From Anomaloglossus baeobatrachus (Eukaryota > Chordata > Amphibia > Anura > Aromobatidae): a DNA stretch of 64,000 nt. Every line of letters begins with the position of its first letter. Within the stretch, counting starts at the first letter, position 1. The position numbers were made by a program, and so were the translations under genes. Location of the stretch: NCBI RefSeq assembly GCF_048569485.1, contig NC_134364.1, positions 123,713,882 through 123,777,881 on the forward strand. Direction: 5' to 3'. Positions 47,588 through 59,661 of the stretch are shown here, one piece after another. The notes below the pieces were generated by a model. It was not told where the DNA came from. It did not search any database and saw nothing but the letters and a program-made list of their open reading frames with translations.

Positions 47588-50500
47588 TTATTTTGTCACA
47601 AATATTTTGCACTGGTCAACGTGAACCCACACTTTTTGTGTTTTCCGGGTCTTTTTTACCACATTTGACACTCGGTGCACAAGAATCATGACTTGTCCCA
47701 TAGTCTCAAGGACTTCAAAAGGACCTTCCCAATTACACTCCCATGGTCCACTCTTGCGAAAGGTTTTGATCATCACTAGAGCACCTTTCTTGAATTTGGA
47801 CTCATAGGGTGGCTCCATTTTCTGCATTCTTGATGCCGCATATGGCAGAATCGCTTTCAGGTTCTCCTGTAGCGATCTCAACCATTGGGACCTTGAGATA
47901 GCATCTTTTTGTGGAGTGGATAAAAATGGCTCATGTGGAAACCACAATGACATTTTTCTTCCCGTCATCAACTCAAACGGAGTGAATTGAGTTGTAGAAG
48001 AGATTGAACCTCTTATACTCATCAGTATGAAAGGAACCTTGTCAACCCAAGTGTTACCTTTGTCCAAAAGCATCTTTGCAATTCTGGACTTGATTGTCCT
48101 ATTCATTCTTTCCACAATTCCCGCAGATTGTGGATGATAGGGGACATGAAATTGCTGTCGCGCCCCTAGAATAGCACAAGCAGTTTGCATGATTTTACCT
48201 GTGAAGTGGCTACCTCGATCGGAGGTAATCATCCTTGGGATCCCCCAAGTACAAAAGACATGTTGTACCAATTCCCTTGCTGTGGACAAAGCATCATCTT
48301 TCCTAACAGGTAATATTTCTACCCATTTTGAGAACACATCTACCACAATCAATGCATACCTGAGACCATGTTTACCTGAGGGTAAAGGACCAATATAGTC
48401 TATCTGCAGTGTAGACCATGGACCATCTGCAGGTGCGATCCGTAGAAGTGGTGGCTTCTGTCCTTTAGGTCTTGGATTTATTTGGGCACAAATGAGACAT
48501 GATAGTACAACACTTTGAACTGTTTCGTCCATTTTTTCCCAATAAAATTTCTCCTTGAGAATGACTAACAATTTCTGTTGTCCCAAGTGACCTAAACTCT
48601 CATGGTTGTATCGAGTGAGTTCTACCTGTAGATGTTTTGGTACAACTGGACGCAATTCTTCATTTGAACTGTGACACAAAACCCCATTTTCACAGATGAA
48701 AGGAGGCTTTGGATCATCCAGAAAAATGACAAGAGAAGGATCTTTTCTCTGTTCTTCTGCAAATGAAGGTATGTACGTGTCTGTTCTTTGAACCGCTGAA
48801 TTCTCAGAAGGTTCGGAGTCAAACACTTCCTCTCCTGTCAGGGCAGCTTCTTTGGCTAGAGCATCTGCGGTTGCATTTCCTACAGATAACTCATCATCAG
48901 ATCTTTGATGTGCAGCGACTTTCACTATAGCAAATCTATTTGGGGCCCTAGATGCCATCTCAAAAATTGATTCTAGAGTTTCGCGGTGCAGCAAGGCTTT
49001 GTTGGACGAGTCCACATAGCCTCTCCTTTCCCAAACAGGCAGGTAATCGGTTAGGGATCTGACAACATAGGAGCTATCACTGTAGATTACCATTGGAGTT
49101 TGATCATCAGCTTCATTCAGCTGTAGGACCATTCTCACCGCTTCTATCTCTGCCCTTTGAGCTGAGAAATGACTCGGTAACTTGTGTTTTACCACTTGTC
49201 CTCGCTTGGAATAGAAAATTCCATATCCTGTGTGATAGTGTCCTTCCAGAAAAAATCTAGAACCGTCTACAAACACAGGTTCATCTGCGTCTTCCGACTG
49301 TCGTCTGAAGAGAGATGGACTTGGTTCATGGAACGTTTCTATGCAATCATGGGTTTGTCCTTCATACTGCATCAATTGAGGAAGAACATATTTGGCCTTA
49401 TAATCTACCTCAATTTGATTTGGAGACAATGAGAGCAACCAATGGGCAAATCTCTGATTTGACACACCTGGGATATTTTTCTCAAAGAGAAGTTTCAGTG
49501 TGGAATGTGGCGTTTGGAGAATAACCTTTTGGAACCCGATGATGTGATGAGTGATTTTTATCGCAAAATACACTCCCACCAGGTGTCTTGCGCACACCTC
49601 AAACCCCCTCTCAACCGGTGAGAGAAGTTTAGAGAAGTACCCCAAGATTCTCCATTCCCCCCCTTGCAGCTGCAGCAAAACCACAGAGATGCTTGTCTCT
49701 GAAGTGTGTGCTTGAAGCGCAAAAGGTGCGTTCTTTTCCACCATACTTAACGCAGGTGCGTGTTGTAGATCATGTTTCAATTGTGTGAAGGCTTTTTCCT
49801 GTTCAACACTCCAGGGACCAAAATAATCATCATTGTCACCTTTTAAAAGATCATACAAAGGTCTGGCTTTGTCAGCAAAATTTTCAATGAAATCCCTTGA
49901 GTAATTTACAAGCCCTAAAAAATGTCTTAGTGCCTTGTGTGATGTTGGAATTGGAAGAGATGCAATTGCCTCTATTCTGTCCTGTAGGGGTCACCGTGTA
50001 CCTGGACTTAGCAGAACTCCTAAAAACCTGACCTCAGTCTGCATCAGCTTGACCTTTTTGGTATTCAGTTTTAAACCTGCATCATGCAGCAGCTCAAACA
50101 ATTCTGCAAGCAAGATCACGTGCATCTCCTCATCCTCCGTGCTCAACAAGATATCGTCCACATATTGCAATAAACATTCCGGACGAGAAAATTTCGACAA
50201 AACGTTCGCTAGCGCCTGATGAAAAATGCTTGGCGACATACTTGCCCCCTGAGGAAGACGACAGCATACAAATTGCTGATCAAGGTGGTTGAATGCAAAT
50301 CGATATTGGCAACTTTGCTCAATCGGTATACTGAAAAAAACATTACTGATATCCAACACTGAGAAATACCTTGCCTTAGCATCCAATCTCGACATCATGT
50401 CATGTGTATCAGCTACAATCGGTGCTACATTGGGAGTATACTTATTGAACATCCTCAAGTCCAACAACATCCTATAGCTACCATCGCTTTTCAGAACACA

Positions 50501-51172
50501 CCACAATGGATTGTTACAGACAGAATTTGCCTTACGTATTACACCTTGAGCCAACAATTCCTGTATAATCTTCGACATCGGAGCAACTGACTCCGGAGGC
50601 AACTTATACTGACGCTGTGGAGGTGGGTCTCGGCCTTCAATTTTGACAACTACATCCTTCATTGTTCCAACCTCATTCCTGTACTGAGCCCATAAAGAAG
50701 GAAACCGCTGTACTAACTCAGTCAATACTTCATCACCACCAGTTTCAGGCCACAAATGATCTGCTGACACTACATCGGTCAAACAAATGGTCCCGACATG
50801 ACTATATTCATTTGGATCAATAACTACCGCCTTACAACCGTTAGAATCTTTCCATACTGTTTTGTTACCCAAATCAATAATCCAGCCATGCTTTTCCATA
50901 AAATCAGTGCCAATTATATTCTCAGTATCCTGACAACACCAAATATCCATTTTCGTTTTCAAAAAACCAGGTATTTCCAAAGAAACATCCTGCGCTAAAG
51001 TCACCTTTGTTCCATTTTTACCACTGAAACCAACAATTGTGCATACAGGGGAATCTGGCTTTAAATGTAAATCAACATTTGTGACACTCAATTGCGCACC
51101 TGTATCAAGGAGAAATGTTACTTCCTGACCTTCAAGATTTACCTTTAAAAATGGTCGACCACAGCTATCCAT
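47588..51172 (-). pseudogene. pol: Retroviral pol region (protease, RT, RNase H, integrase)
   Basis: In order on the minus strand: aspartic protease (LLDTGAQLSV), reverse transcriptase (LPQGASMSPSIFHQAL and the YVDDIL catalytic box), RNase H (VFVDGSRF, VIYSDSSYVV), integrase zinc finger (NHESLGHLGQQKL with CLICAQ), integrase core with D (LQIDYIGPL), D (ITSDRGSHFTG) and E (GIVERMNRTIKS), and a C-terminal WEGPFEVLE domain. Gag lies in the same frame upstream. About one break in the region. Confidence 0.9.
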
Positions 51173-51226
51173 TGAAACTCGAGTGACGAATTCCAGTGGA
51201 TGCAGCCTGGGGACCGGCTTTGCTAG

Positions 51227-52810
51227 TCAGGAGGATGGAGAAGGGAGAAGAGCAGCAGGTGTCTTGCCCCTTCCATCCAATCCCTGTATGGTCATTTCCC
51301 TTATCTGTCTGGTCAGAGGTGCATATGGTGATTGGTTATTTCTGTTGTCAGTATGAGTGGGCGTGTATGGTGATTGGTTATTTCTGTTGTCAGTACGAGT
51401 GGGCGTGTATGAAGGTGGAGGTGCTGAAGATGGGGGAGGTGCACTGGATGTGTTTGGCATCAGTCCATTTTCCTTACCCAGCCTTTCCTCAACTCCCGCC
51501 CTCAGGAATTTCTTGCATTCCCACTTCAGGTGTCCGGGTTGGCCGCAAAAAAAGCAGTGAATTGTGCTTTTCCTGTTACCCCCCCCTGAATTCTTGTTTT
51601 TAGAATTCAACACCGGTCTTTTGTTGTTTTTGATCTGTTTTTCCTGGGATACTAATGTGTCAGTGTTCCCTTCTATCATGGCTATTTTTGATTTTACCTG
51701 ATTTTGCTTCATTCGTCTACGTATTCTATCAATAAATGACGTGGCCTCTTGTAGACTTTCCATCCTAGAAGCTATTTCGAATGAAGCAGGGTCCAAATAT
51801 TTAAACTTTTTAACAAAGGCCTTGATCATGGAAGGCGGTTCTTGATCAGATCCGATTTCCATTATCATTTTGTAGGCCTGTTCAAATTTGACTACAAAGA
51901 CAAACGGATCCTCCTGTATGTGTGTCTTAAGGTTTTCTAACAATTCGACTGTTGGGGTAGTCTCTCCTGTGGTAAAGAGAATCAACTGTCTCAGCCTATC
52001 TTCCTTTGTGTCATGGATCAGGTCATTGTGTTCGTCAGTCCTAGGTGTTGCTTGTAACCTTTTTGCCATGTGGGAGGGAAGCCATACCCTGAAAATCTTG
52101 TTTCTCTGTTCATTTGTTAGATTATATTTATCGGAATGTGACTCAAAAATGTCCGCATTATGGAAGGCGTCCATTTTATCATCATATTTGGGTATGTCTT
52201 TAATGATTTTCATTAATTGGTCATGGATTTTAATGTTAAGACGGGCGGCCTTATCATGTAACTTCTTTTTCCGAAGTTCCCCCTCATTCAGACTCTCGTC
52301 CTCGGCCGTATCCAGCCCGTCCGGCACGTCTGAACCTGAACCAGGTGATGCGGAAGCATCTGTCGTGTTCTGTCTCGTATTAACAGATACATATTTAATA
52401 TCTTTCCGTAGTTTTGATATTAAATCTGCTCTTGTTTCCAACTGATCCTCCAGATGTTCGATATGTTCTGCTAATATCGAACAATTTGGACAATCTGTTG
52501 CTCCTGAATCTGTGACGTGTGTGTCTGTTGTATTGGGCGTGCCTGTTGTTATGGGTGTGTCAGTCACCATGCAGATAGTGTGTGCATATGGCTGTGCCCC
52601 ACCCACCATGGAGTTGTAAGTGTATACCATACCCAATACATTCTGTATCTTTTTCTGCAACCGATTCACAGTAAAAAACTTTTTATCTAGCTTAGTATTC
52701 TCAATTTCACATTGCCGGTACAAATTTGACCATAACTGTGCGTCACTATGTGTATGATCAAACGAATACTCTACATGACTGTTACTAGAATAATGATGAA
52801 TAAAATCCAT
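51227..52810 (-). CDS. gag: Retroviral Gag, 527 aa
   Basis: An open frame from the ATG at 52810. It has a coiled-coil-like N-terminal third, a central capsid-like helical part (around LRQLILFTTGE, then a stretch ending IRRRMKQNQVK) and one zinc knuckle CFFCGQPGHLKWEC near the C-terminus, followed by a Pro/Thr-rich tail with repeated TPTxTDNRNNQSPY units. The stop is followed in frame by pol, the arrangement used by read-through families. No N-terminal myristoylation signal was seen (MDFIHH). It looks whole. Confidence 0.88.
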   Translation of the reverse strand: MDFIHHYSSNSHVEYSFDHTHSDAQLWSNLYRQCEIENTKLDKKFFTVNRLQKKIQNVLGMVYTYNSMVGGAQPYAHTICMVTDTPITTGTPNTTDTHVTDSGATDCPNCSILAEHIEHLEDQLETRADLISKLRKDIKYVSVNTRQNTTDASASPGSGSDVPDGLDTAEDESLNEGELRKKKLHDKAARLNIKIHDQLMKIIKDIPKYDDKMDAFHNADIFESHSDKYNLTNEQRNKIFRVWLPSHMAKRLQATPRTDEHNDLIHDTKEDRLRQLILFTTGETTPTVELLENLKTHIQEDPFVFVVKFEQAYKMIMEIGSDQEPPSMIKAFVKKFKYLDPASFEIASRMESLQEATSFIDRIRRRMKQNQVKSKIAMIEGNTDTLVSQEKQIKNNKRPVLNSKNKNSGGGNRKSTIHCFFCGQPGHLKWECKKFLRAGVEERLGKENGLMPNTSSAPPPSSAPPPSYTPTRTDNRNNQSPYTPTHTDNRNNQSPYAPLTRQIREMTIQGLDGRGKTPAALLPSPSS

Positions 52811-53195
52811 TTCTCACCAATATGTGATGCTTGTCCTTGAATGGCTTCAACCGTCTTATGGATGGATGGTCCTCGGATGGCTCCAACCGACTGGATGGAT
52901 GGTCCTGAGATGTCTCCAACCGTCTTTTGGATGGATGGTCCTGGAATGGCTTTGACACATACGACCTCCGTGCAGCTTGTCACGTTAACCCTCTCTTAGG
53001 TTCTGATGTGGACACAGTGTATCGTCTTTGCCTGCATTACTTGGACAGAAATTACTCACAGACCCACAGACCCCCCTTCTCGGACAAAGGGCAGGGAATG
53101 ACGTGAGAAAAAAAAAAAAAAAAGAGTCCTTCTGCAAGAATAGGCAGCGTGAAAAAAATCACCTCGCACAGAAAACAGCTGTGTTTCACAATCAT

Positions 53196-53213
53196 TCAGG
53201 CTGGTGCTCGCCA
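53196..53213 (-). other. Primer-binding site
   Basis: Two bases inside the 5' LTR edge the minus strand reads TGGCGAGCACCAGCCTGA. This resembles, but does not exactly match, the 3' end of a tRNA-Arg as I recall it (CTGGCTGGCTCGCCA). The tRNA is therefore tentative. Confidence 0.55.
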
Positions 53214-53215
53214 AA

Positions 53216-53995
53216 TGTTAAATAATGGGTTTACGGCGACAACTGCATAGCCAGTATATAATGATTGGAGCGAAGATAGGTCAAAAACATATTATGAATT
53301 TATTCAGATAAGAGTTGGAGGGTTACAGTCATTAAAGAAAAATAACTGTCTTGGCTTGAGTTAATAGATGGAGACAGATAGAAAAAAATAACAGTTCATA
53401 TGTCTTACATCGCTGTAGTGTGTAAGTCGTCTCGGGATGGTCTGTAGATGGGTCCGTCTTTCTCCTGTCACCTTCTGCCTCTCCCTCCTTTTCCACTACC
53501 TTTGAAGTGTGGGCTTCTTTTATAACCCAAAACCCCTCCTCCTGATAGCCCTTATCTCTTTACATGGTAACACAAAAACTAACTATCCTTATTTTAGGTT
53601 GAGCATTACATCATGTCACGTGGTACATTTTACCCGCGAAATAAGTGTACCTGCGCACTAGAGACTTGTAACAAAACCTACTTCAATCTATTTATAAACC
53701 TTTGAAGCTCGCTGAACTTTGACCTTAAAGTAACAGTAAGAAGGTTCTCATAGCTATTTCAGCTCTTAGCCCAACATTCCAAACAGAATATAGCACTACT
53801 TTGACAACTTTGACAAACAATGTCAGATGGCTTTGATGAACAACTAGCAGATGACTTAGGTTCTACAATGTCAAAACCCTTGGTTAGCATTTTCCAACTC
53901 ACAGGCATCCTTAAAGGGATGGGGAAATATACATATATTTATGAATATATGTAATCCAGTCTATGAATCAATCTCCATAAACTCACTATTTTACA
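53216..53995 (-). repeat. 5' LTR of the endogenous retrovirus
   Basis: 780 bp, the same ends and signals as the copy at 44002 with about three differences (for example in the CTCCCTCCTTxTCCAC and AACAGTAAGA stretches). It serves as the promoter side for the minus-strand genes. Confidence 0.95.
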
Positions 53996-54127
53996 TTTTG
54001 CGCTCGTTAATCATATCATAAAGGATTGCACACTATGATATCGACAGCGACGCCGGATGTGCGTCACTTTCGATTTGACCCCACCGACATCGCACCTGCG
54101 ATATCGTAGTGTGCAAAGTGCCCCTTA

Positions 54128-55561
54128 AGCCTAAACAAAACCGATCCCTTAAATTGTCATCCTTCTTCCTTCCATTTAAAAAGGATTCCTCTTTTTACTT
54201 AATCCATTTTGGAACAAATGTAGCCTAAACAATGGCTGATCCACGCTCTAAAATAAGCCTTGGCTCTTGGCTTATTCCTATATTTTTGGATTAATATCTT
54301 CTCCAATGTTAAACAATGAATGTGGCGTAAATCTGCAATGGCAGAGGTGCTCTGTCACAACAATTGACTGTTTATTTCATGAAATACAATACAAAGAAGG
54401 GAAAGAAAAGAATTTACAAAAAGAAGGAGGCCGTGTCTGCGCGCGAGCCATCGCCGTCTGCAAAGACAGACTAAAGTATGATTCACCGTCCTACTCAAAT
54501 CGATGTAAGGAGTTCATTGCCAGAATATAAATTCCAAAATTTGTCAGCATATTTTGTAGAAATTCCTCCATAAGTGTCAGCCCCGGTGTCTATAAAATAC
54601 CAGTCTGCCACATTACACCATAACTGATAACGCAGCAATACTGCTCTACCTAGCGGGGAAAGGCGCTCACCTTTCTAAATTTACCAGTTACTATGCAATA
54701 AATAATAATTATTAGAGAACAGCTCATTTTTTGAGATTTCATTATTTTTTATAATATTTTGCCTAAATTGGATTCTCTGTAAATTGATTTTATTTTTCAA
54801 ACTAAAAATTTTGCAAATAATAAGAGGTGTATAACAGATTGAGGTCTCCTAGGACTACTTCCAATCCCTTCCAAGCACTATACTGCAAACGCAAACTTAG
54901 TAATGTCAAAGTGACGTCAATAAAAATGACTTTGGGTAAAGAAATGATAACCAATGGCTACCAACAACTTGTTTAATAGCACACTGCACTAACAGACATT
55001 TTCTGCTTTTACAAATGTAATACTGGTCCAAAAAGTCGCCCTTTTTTGGGAACAAATGTCTGCCATTTTGTCACAATGTTACTTTTGGATAGCGAGAGAC
55101 AGGGGGAAACTAAGCTATCTCTTATGCAAGGACACCCTAGGCTATCCATCCCCTCTGGATTACTCCTAATGGTGGAGATGCTGGAGTCCTGTGCCTTTCT
55201 ATACTTCTGAGAAATACTACTCTAACACCCCCCTCCCCCCAGGAAGGGTAGGGCAGGAGCTAGATGGTAAACACATAAGAACAGACAAGGGAAAAGCAAA
55301 ACTATGTTGCACAGGCACACATGACTAGACAAAGACTCCAGAGAAAAAAACGAGCAGCAGAGTTGCAACAAAAAAACAACAAGGGTTAAATCCACAAACG
55401 CACACAGCAACAGGTATCACAGCAGATGGTCTGGGGAGGTGTGGTGATACAGACTAACTAAGATAAACCATAGCTGGCATAGGTGGGTGATCCAACCAGC
55501 ACATATAGGAGGGTAGCAGATGTGATTTGCTCCTCCACAGCAGGTGATCAAAGGAGCCCAA
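54128..55561. other. Unassigned stretch
   Basis: No supported gene. 54128-55080 is AT-rich. 55080-55561 has a C-run (55228-55242) and text in the style of frog LTRs, but no ends could be defined. Confidence 0.4.
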
Positions 55562-55758
55562 GGCCGGAGTCATGCTTGCAAAATAATTGCGTGTGTCTTG
55601 CATCACATCACCCGGCACGGCTGCATGCTCTGCTGAGAGGAGCAGGTCAGCTGCATAGAAATACATGCAGCTCACCTGCTCCTGTCAGCAGAGCGTTAGG
55701 CCATGTCGGTGATGCGATCGAGACTCATGTGAGTCTCTCACAAGTGTGACTCCGGTCT
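55562..55758. mobile_element. Short MITE with TIR GGCCGGAGTCA
   Basis: The left end GGCCGGAGTCATGCTTGCAA and the right end TCACAAGTGTGACTCCGGTCT are near-inverse. The inside carries an inverse pair around GCATGCTCTGCTGAGAGGAG and CTCCTGTCAGCAGAGCG. Confidence 0.7.
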
Positions 55759-55989
55759 AAGAAGCAGACTAGTAAAGATTAACTCCTGCTAACTTGCCTC
55801 TGAATTAGCACTCAACACGCCCAAGTCGTCAGAGGAGTTATCAGGCGGCAAGTCAGAATCTGTAGTCTGAACAGAACTCGACACTGCCGTGACAGTTGTG
55901 AAAATCTCTGAGTGACACACTTTTGGTCTTTATATTCAGGCGGTGTACAAGGATGAAGCCTTAACTGTTTGATAAGTGGTAGTCCATAC

Positions 55990-56905
55990 GTTTTCCCTAT
56001 TGGTTGGTAGCAATAGGTTTATTGTTTGGAAACTAAAGCCTGCTTTACACGTTGCAATTTCGCATACGATATCGTATGCAATTTGTAACGCCCCCATCAT
56101 ATGTGTGGCACGTTCAATTTGTTGAATGTGCCGCACAAACGATTAACCCCCGTTACACGTACTTACCCATCCATACGACCTCGATGTGGGCGGCGAACGT
56201 CCACTTCCTGGAGTGTGAGGGACGTTCGGCGTCACATCAATGTCACGCGGCAGCCGGCCAATAGAAGCGGAGGGGCGGAGATGAGCGGGATGTAAACATC
56301 CCGCCCATCTCTTTTCTTCCGCATTGGCGTCTGGAGCCACGGGAGGCAGGTAAGATCTGTTCAATGTTCCTGGGGTGTCACACACTGCGAGGTGTGCTGC
56401 CTCGGGAACATTGAACAATCCGACGTGCAATTCGTCAGGATTCAACGACGTGCGTGCGATGAACGTTTTACCGTTCAATCGCAATCGCACGTACCTGTCA
56501 CACACTGCAAAGTACCTTACAATGCTGGATGTGCGTCACTTACAACGTGACCCCGCCGACACATCGTAAGATACATTGTAGCGTGTAAAGCGGGCTTAGG
56601 AAGCAATAACTATTTACCAACCCTTACAAAAAATATTGTCTTCTTGGCATCAGCAAAATATTTTTCGGTTTTGTAAAAAAAAAAAAATAAGCTATGTTTT
56701 TTTAACAAGCCATCAAAAAATAACCCTTTTTTGGGGAGCAGCAACAGCTTTGCTGTTTGAAAAAGTAAGAAGCTTTAGCTTTGTACAAGCCATCAAAAAA
56801 TGATTCCTTTTTTGGGTGAAGCAATAACTTTGCTGTTTGGAAACTGAAGAAGCAATTACTTTTTATAAAACCATGAAAAAATGATCCCTTCTTTGGGATT
56901 AATTA
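55990..56905 (+). repeat. Minisatellite, ~82-bp period, split by a MITE
   Basis: Units share CAAGCCATCAAAAAATxAxx, then CTTTTTTGGG, then GCAATAACTTTGCTGTTTGG, then AAACTxAAGAAGC. About three to four units lie at 56600-56905, and the tail of one more lies left of the MITE (GCAATAGGTTTATTGTTTGG at 56010). The MITE 56037-56596 interrupts a unit. Confidence 0.7.
56037..56596. mobile_element. Harbinger-type MITE inside the minisatellite
   Basis: The left end AGCCTGCTTTACACGTTGCA follows TAA (56034-56036); the right end TGTAGCGTGTAAAGCGGGCT precedes TAG. TIRs and interior match the 23321 and 42928 copies in style. Confidence 0.8.
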
Positions 56906-57054
56906 TGTTTATCTTTGGGAGAAGCCGTACAGTAAAGCTATAGAGCTCAATGGATGCAGATGATGTGTGGTTGTCTGTCAGCTGTGACAGTAATAACACA
57001 ACATTGATATACATGAAGGCCAGGCAGGAGAAGCCCGGCTTTGTAGGGGCTTTA

Positions 57055-57673
57055 GAGGGAACCTGTCACCAGATTTGGCCCCTATAAGCTGCGGCCACCA
57101 CCAGTGAGCTCTTATATACAGCATTCTAGAATACTGTAAATACTGTATATAAGAGTCGAGGCCGCTGTGTAGAACATAAAAATTACTTTATAATACACAC
57201 CCAAGGGACAGTGCTGTGCGTTCGGATGGGTGTCTCCGTTTTCCGGTACCGGCGCCTCCTCTTTTGGCCATCTTTGTCCTCCTTCTTCTGAAGCCTGGGT
57301 GCATGACGCATACTACGTCATTCACACTAGCGGGAATTGAGGTCCTCCCGAGCAGGGCAGATCAAAGTATGGTAGTGCGCCTGCGCAAGACCTCAATGCC
57401 AGTTAGTGTGGCTAATGTAGGATGCGTTATGCATCCAAGTTTCTGAAGAAGGAGGACAAAGATGGCCGAAAGAGGAGGCGCCGGCACCGGAGTACGGAGA
57501 CACCCATCCAACCAGTCTGCACCGCACCGCCCCTTAGGTGAGTATTATAAAGTGATTCTTACGTTCTACACAGCGGCCTGGGCTCTTATATACAGCATGT
57601 TAGAATGTTGTATATAAGAGCCCACTGGTGGTGGTCGCGGCTTATAGTCACCAAATCTGGTCACAGGTTCGCT
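57055..57673. mobile_element. Palindromic MITE (GAGGGAACCTGTCACCAGAT), complete
   Basis: The left end GAGGGAACCTGTCACCAGAT and the right end ATCTGGTCACAGGTTCGCTT are inverse. The two arms share GGCTCTTATATACAGCATxx, AAAGATGGCCGAAAGAGGAG and GGCGCC around a centre near 57370. Flanked by TTTA/TTAA. A second partial copy lies at 40770-41338. Confidence 0.82.
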
Positions 57674-58738
57674 TTAAATACTTGTGACACCATTGGATAG
57701 ACAAGCAAATGCTGAGGCTCATCTAATCATTGATATTAGCTGTAGAGAAACATCAAGATGAATTACTGCACTTAACTGCAAATATATAAACTATTATAGC
57801 CCAATTCCAGGTAAGTAAAAACTGAGACCAAATTGTAACCAAATTGGTAAGATTCTCCAAAAAATGCATAAGAAGATCAAAATTGCATAAATCGCTAACC
57901 CGCATATGAAGCCTGGCCACAGTCTAAGGTGAAAAACTCATAGATGCACAAAAAGTGCCATGATCAGTTTTAAAGACAGAGAGTACAGATAAGAGTATGA
58001 AAAGTATACAGCCTCCAACATAGGGAAGGGCATGCAATAATAACCACCAGGAGGAGACTGGACATAGCAGGAATAGACAAAAACCCCACAGGTATCGCCA
58101 TCACATTGAAGGGTTACTCAGGGGTAGATGATTATTATACATTGAGCACAACGTTCACACCAGTCTCTGTGCCCCTCTGTCACAGCTCGTCATACGGTGA
58201 AGACTATTTTGTAAACGGGGTTACGGTTTCAATTATAATAGCATCAACTAGAAATCTGAGTAACCTAATGATGCAAGAAAATGCAAAACTTCACGCATAT
58301 CCCGCTTTGTTCGATTCAATGCCAACCGCTGATACACTGGATGCCATCTGTCATGCCCTCGGTCACGTGGTCGGTTTCTCCTTGGCAGGGAGACCACCAT
58401 TCCTGCCTCTGGTTCAGCTTCTGCCGTTGGCTCCATTGCTGCTGCGCATCGAGTCACTCACCCTGTCCGCTGTGCTGAGCGTTCCCTCGCCTCCTTCTTC
58501 TCTCAGAACCTGCGTCCTCTCCACAGGTCCTCTGGGAGTGCACTTTGGCGGTGCCCACCGCACTCTGCTGTAATTTAAAGAAACAATACACCTGTTCCTT
58601 GGGGTTTTGATTCTGACTACAGGATTGCTTCAAGCTTATAAGGCACCTGTTCCTTATGGGGGGTGCCTGGGCAACATGCTCATTCCTCAGGAACGTTCCT
58701 AGAGTTCAGGCCCTCGCTGCAGTGCTCTGTATTACTCT
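57674..58738. other. Unassigned stretch
   Basis: No supported gene. A 155-codon plus-strand frame (58106-58573) has no recognisable domain, and its composition does not suggest coding. 58600-58738 has LTR-like C/T-rich text directly before the next element. Confidence 0.35.
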
Positions 58739-59176
58739 GTAGAGAGTGAACATCAAGGGGCAGAGTGTGGGAGCTGAATCCATAGGGGGCGCCGGAGAGA
58801 ACAGGAGTGTACGTAACCTCGGAGAGTGAAGCAACCGGTGTGGGTCCGGTGTGTGTGTAACCGTTAGTGGGAGCCCGGCGAAGTGGAGTAACCAGGGCAC
58901 ATCCCCACGCGAGGGTACGTTAGAGCAGGTTGTCCCCCAGCTCCAAGAAGTGTTTTCTGCAAGCAGCCGGATTGTGAAGGCGAGTGTAATAAAAGATGTC
59001 TTTTGTTTTCACCACATCCTGCCTGAAGACTGTTTGTACAACGACCGACGATTGCACCACCACACTCTGCCCCACCAAGTCAGCTCCCGACCTTGAGGTA
59101 GTGATGAAGTCAGGGGCAAGCCTGAAAACTACAGCCACGACTACAAGGCCGGTGGCTCCCCTGGCTCATCATTACA
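58739..59176 (+). repeat. 5' LTR, right-hand part
   Basis: It shares AGAGAGTGAACATCAAGGGG to CTCATCATTACA with the 3' LTR, with about four differences. It contains AATAAAAG (about 58988), a possible poly(A) signal. The first ~190 bp of the LTR as seen at 61186 are not present here. Confidence 0.85.
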
Positions 59177-59178
59177 TG

Positions 59179-59196
59179 TGGCGTAGTCGGCAGGAT
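59179..59196 (+). other. Primer-binding site, tRNA-Ser type
   Basis: TGGCGTAGTCGGCAGGAT lies two bases after the LTR. This is the exact complement of the 3' end of a vertebrate tRNA-Ser (ATCCTGCCGACTACG plus CCA) as I remember it, over all 18 bases. Confidence 0.8.
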
Positions 59197-59661
59197 GCGA
59201 ATTCCCTGCCAGGGACCCAAGAAGCCAGAGATCAAGTGGTGCCTAGGGCACAGGAACCGGACTATGAGAGAAGATTTCCAGTCCCATGGTGGGAAGAAGA
59301 TACAGTGCCTGCAGCGTTGGACCGGGCACAAGATGGCGGCAAGATGGCCGTCGTCTGTGAAGAAACAGAAAGCGCGCGAAAAATTGGCGCCAAAAGAAGA
59401 GCCTGGGGCTGGCCGGTGCCGAAATAGAAGTTCGGAGTACTCCGCCCAAAGAGGGGAGGTGCCGGTCCCAGGGCACGAACAAAGACATGTACAGTGGGCG
59501 GTGTTGTAAGAAGAAAGAAGTGCCGCCGCGGAGGGGTCAATCTGTGGTGTGAGACTAAGGGTGGAGTATCCTCAAGAGCGGGAAAAGTGAGCCCGCCTCC
59601 ACTTCCTCTAGTCTCGCCACTGACCCTGACGCCCTTACCGAGGACTTGTGCTGCAGAAAAA

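Larger units (their letters stand above)
44002..53995 (-). mobile_element. Endogenous retrovirus, nearly whole, young, minus strand
   Basis: A provirus of about 10 kb with two LTRs, primer site, gag, pol and env regions in canonical order on the minus strand. Flanking duplication TTTTG (5 bp). The LTRs differ at only about three positions in 780, so the insertion is recent in evolutionary terms. Gag and pol are in one frame, separated by a stop, as in gamma- and epsilon-like retroviruses that use read-through. The Env has a long N-terminal leader with a membrane segment, as in foamy and some fish retroviruses. By pol layout and single CCHC box I would place it near the class I/epsilon-like retroviruses; a tree is needed. 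The coding regions look almost whole, with about two breaks in all. Confidence 0.92.
43536..54124. mobile_element. Harbinger-type MITE split by the endogenous retrovirus
   Basis: The left part 43536-44001 begins GGGGTACTTTGTACGCTGCG after TTA (43533-43535). The right part 53996-54124 ends GTGTGCAAAGTGCCCC before TTA (54125-54127). Joined they match the intact copy at 6337-6927, whose text ACGACGCTTTTGCGCTCGTT shows the uninterrupted site. The retrovirus duplicated TTTTG (43997-44001 and 53996-54000). Confidence 0.9.

Noticed and set aside
58106-58573. 155-residue plus-strand frame as a host gene
   Set aside because: No recognisable domain or motif, and its C-terminal half overlaps C/T-rich LTR-like sequence.
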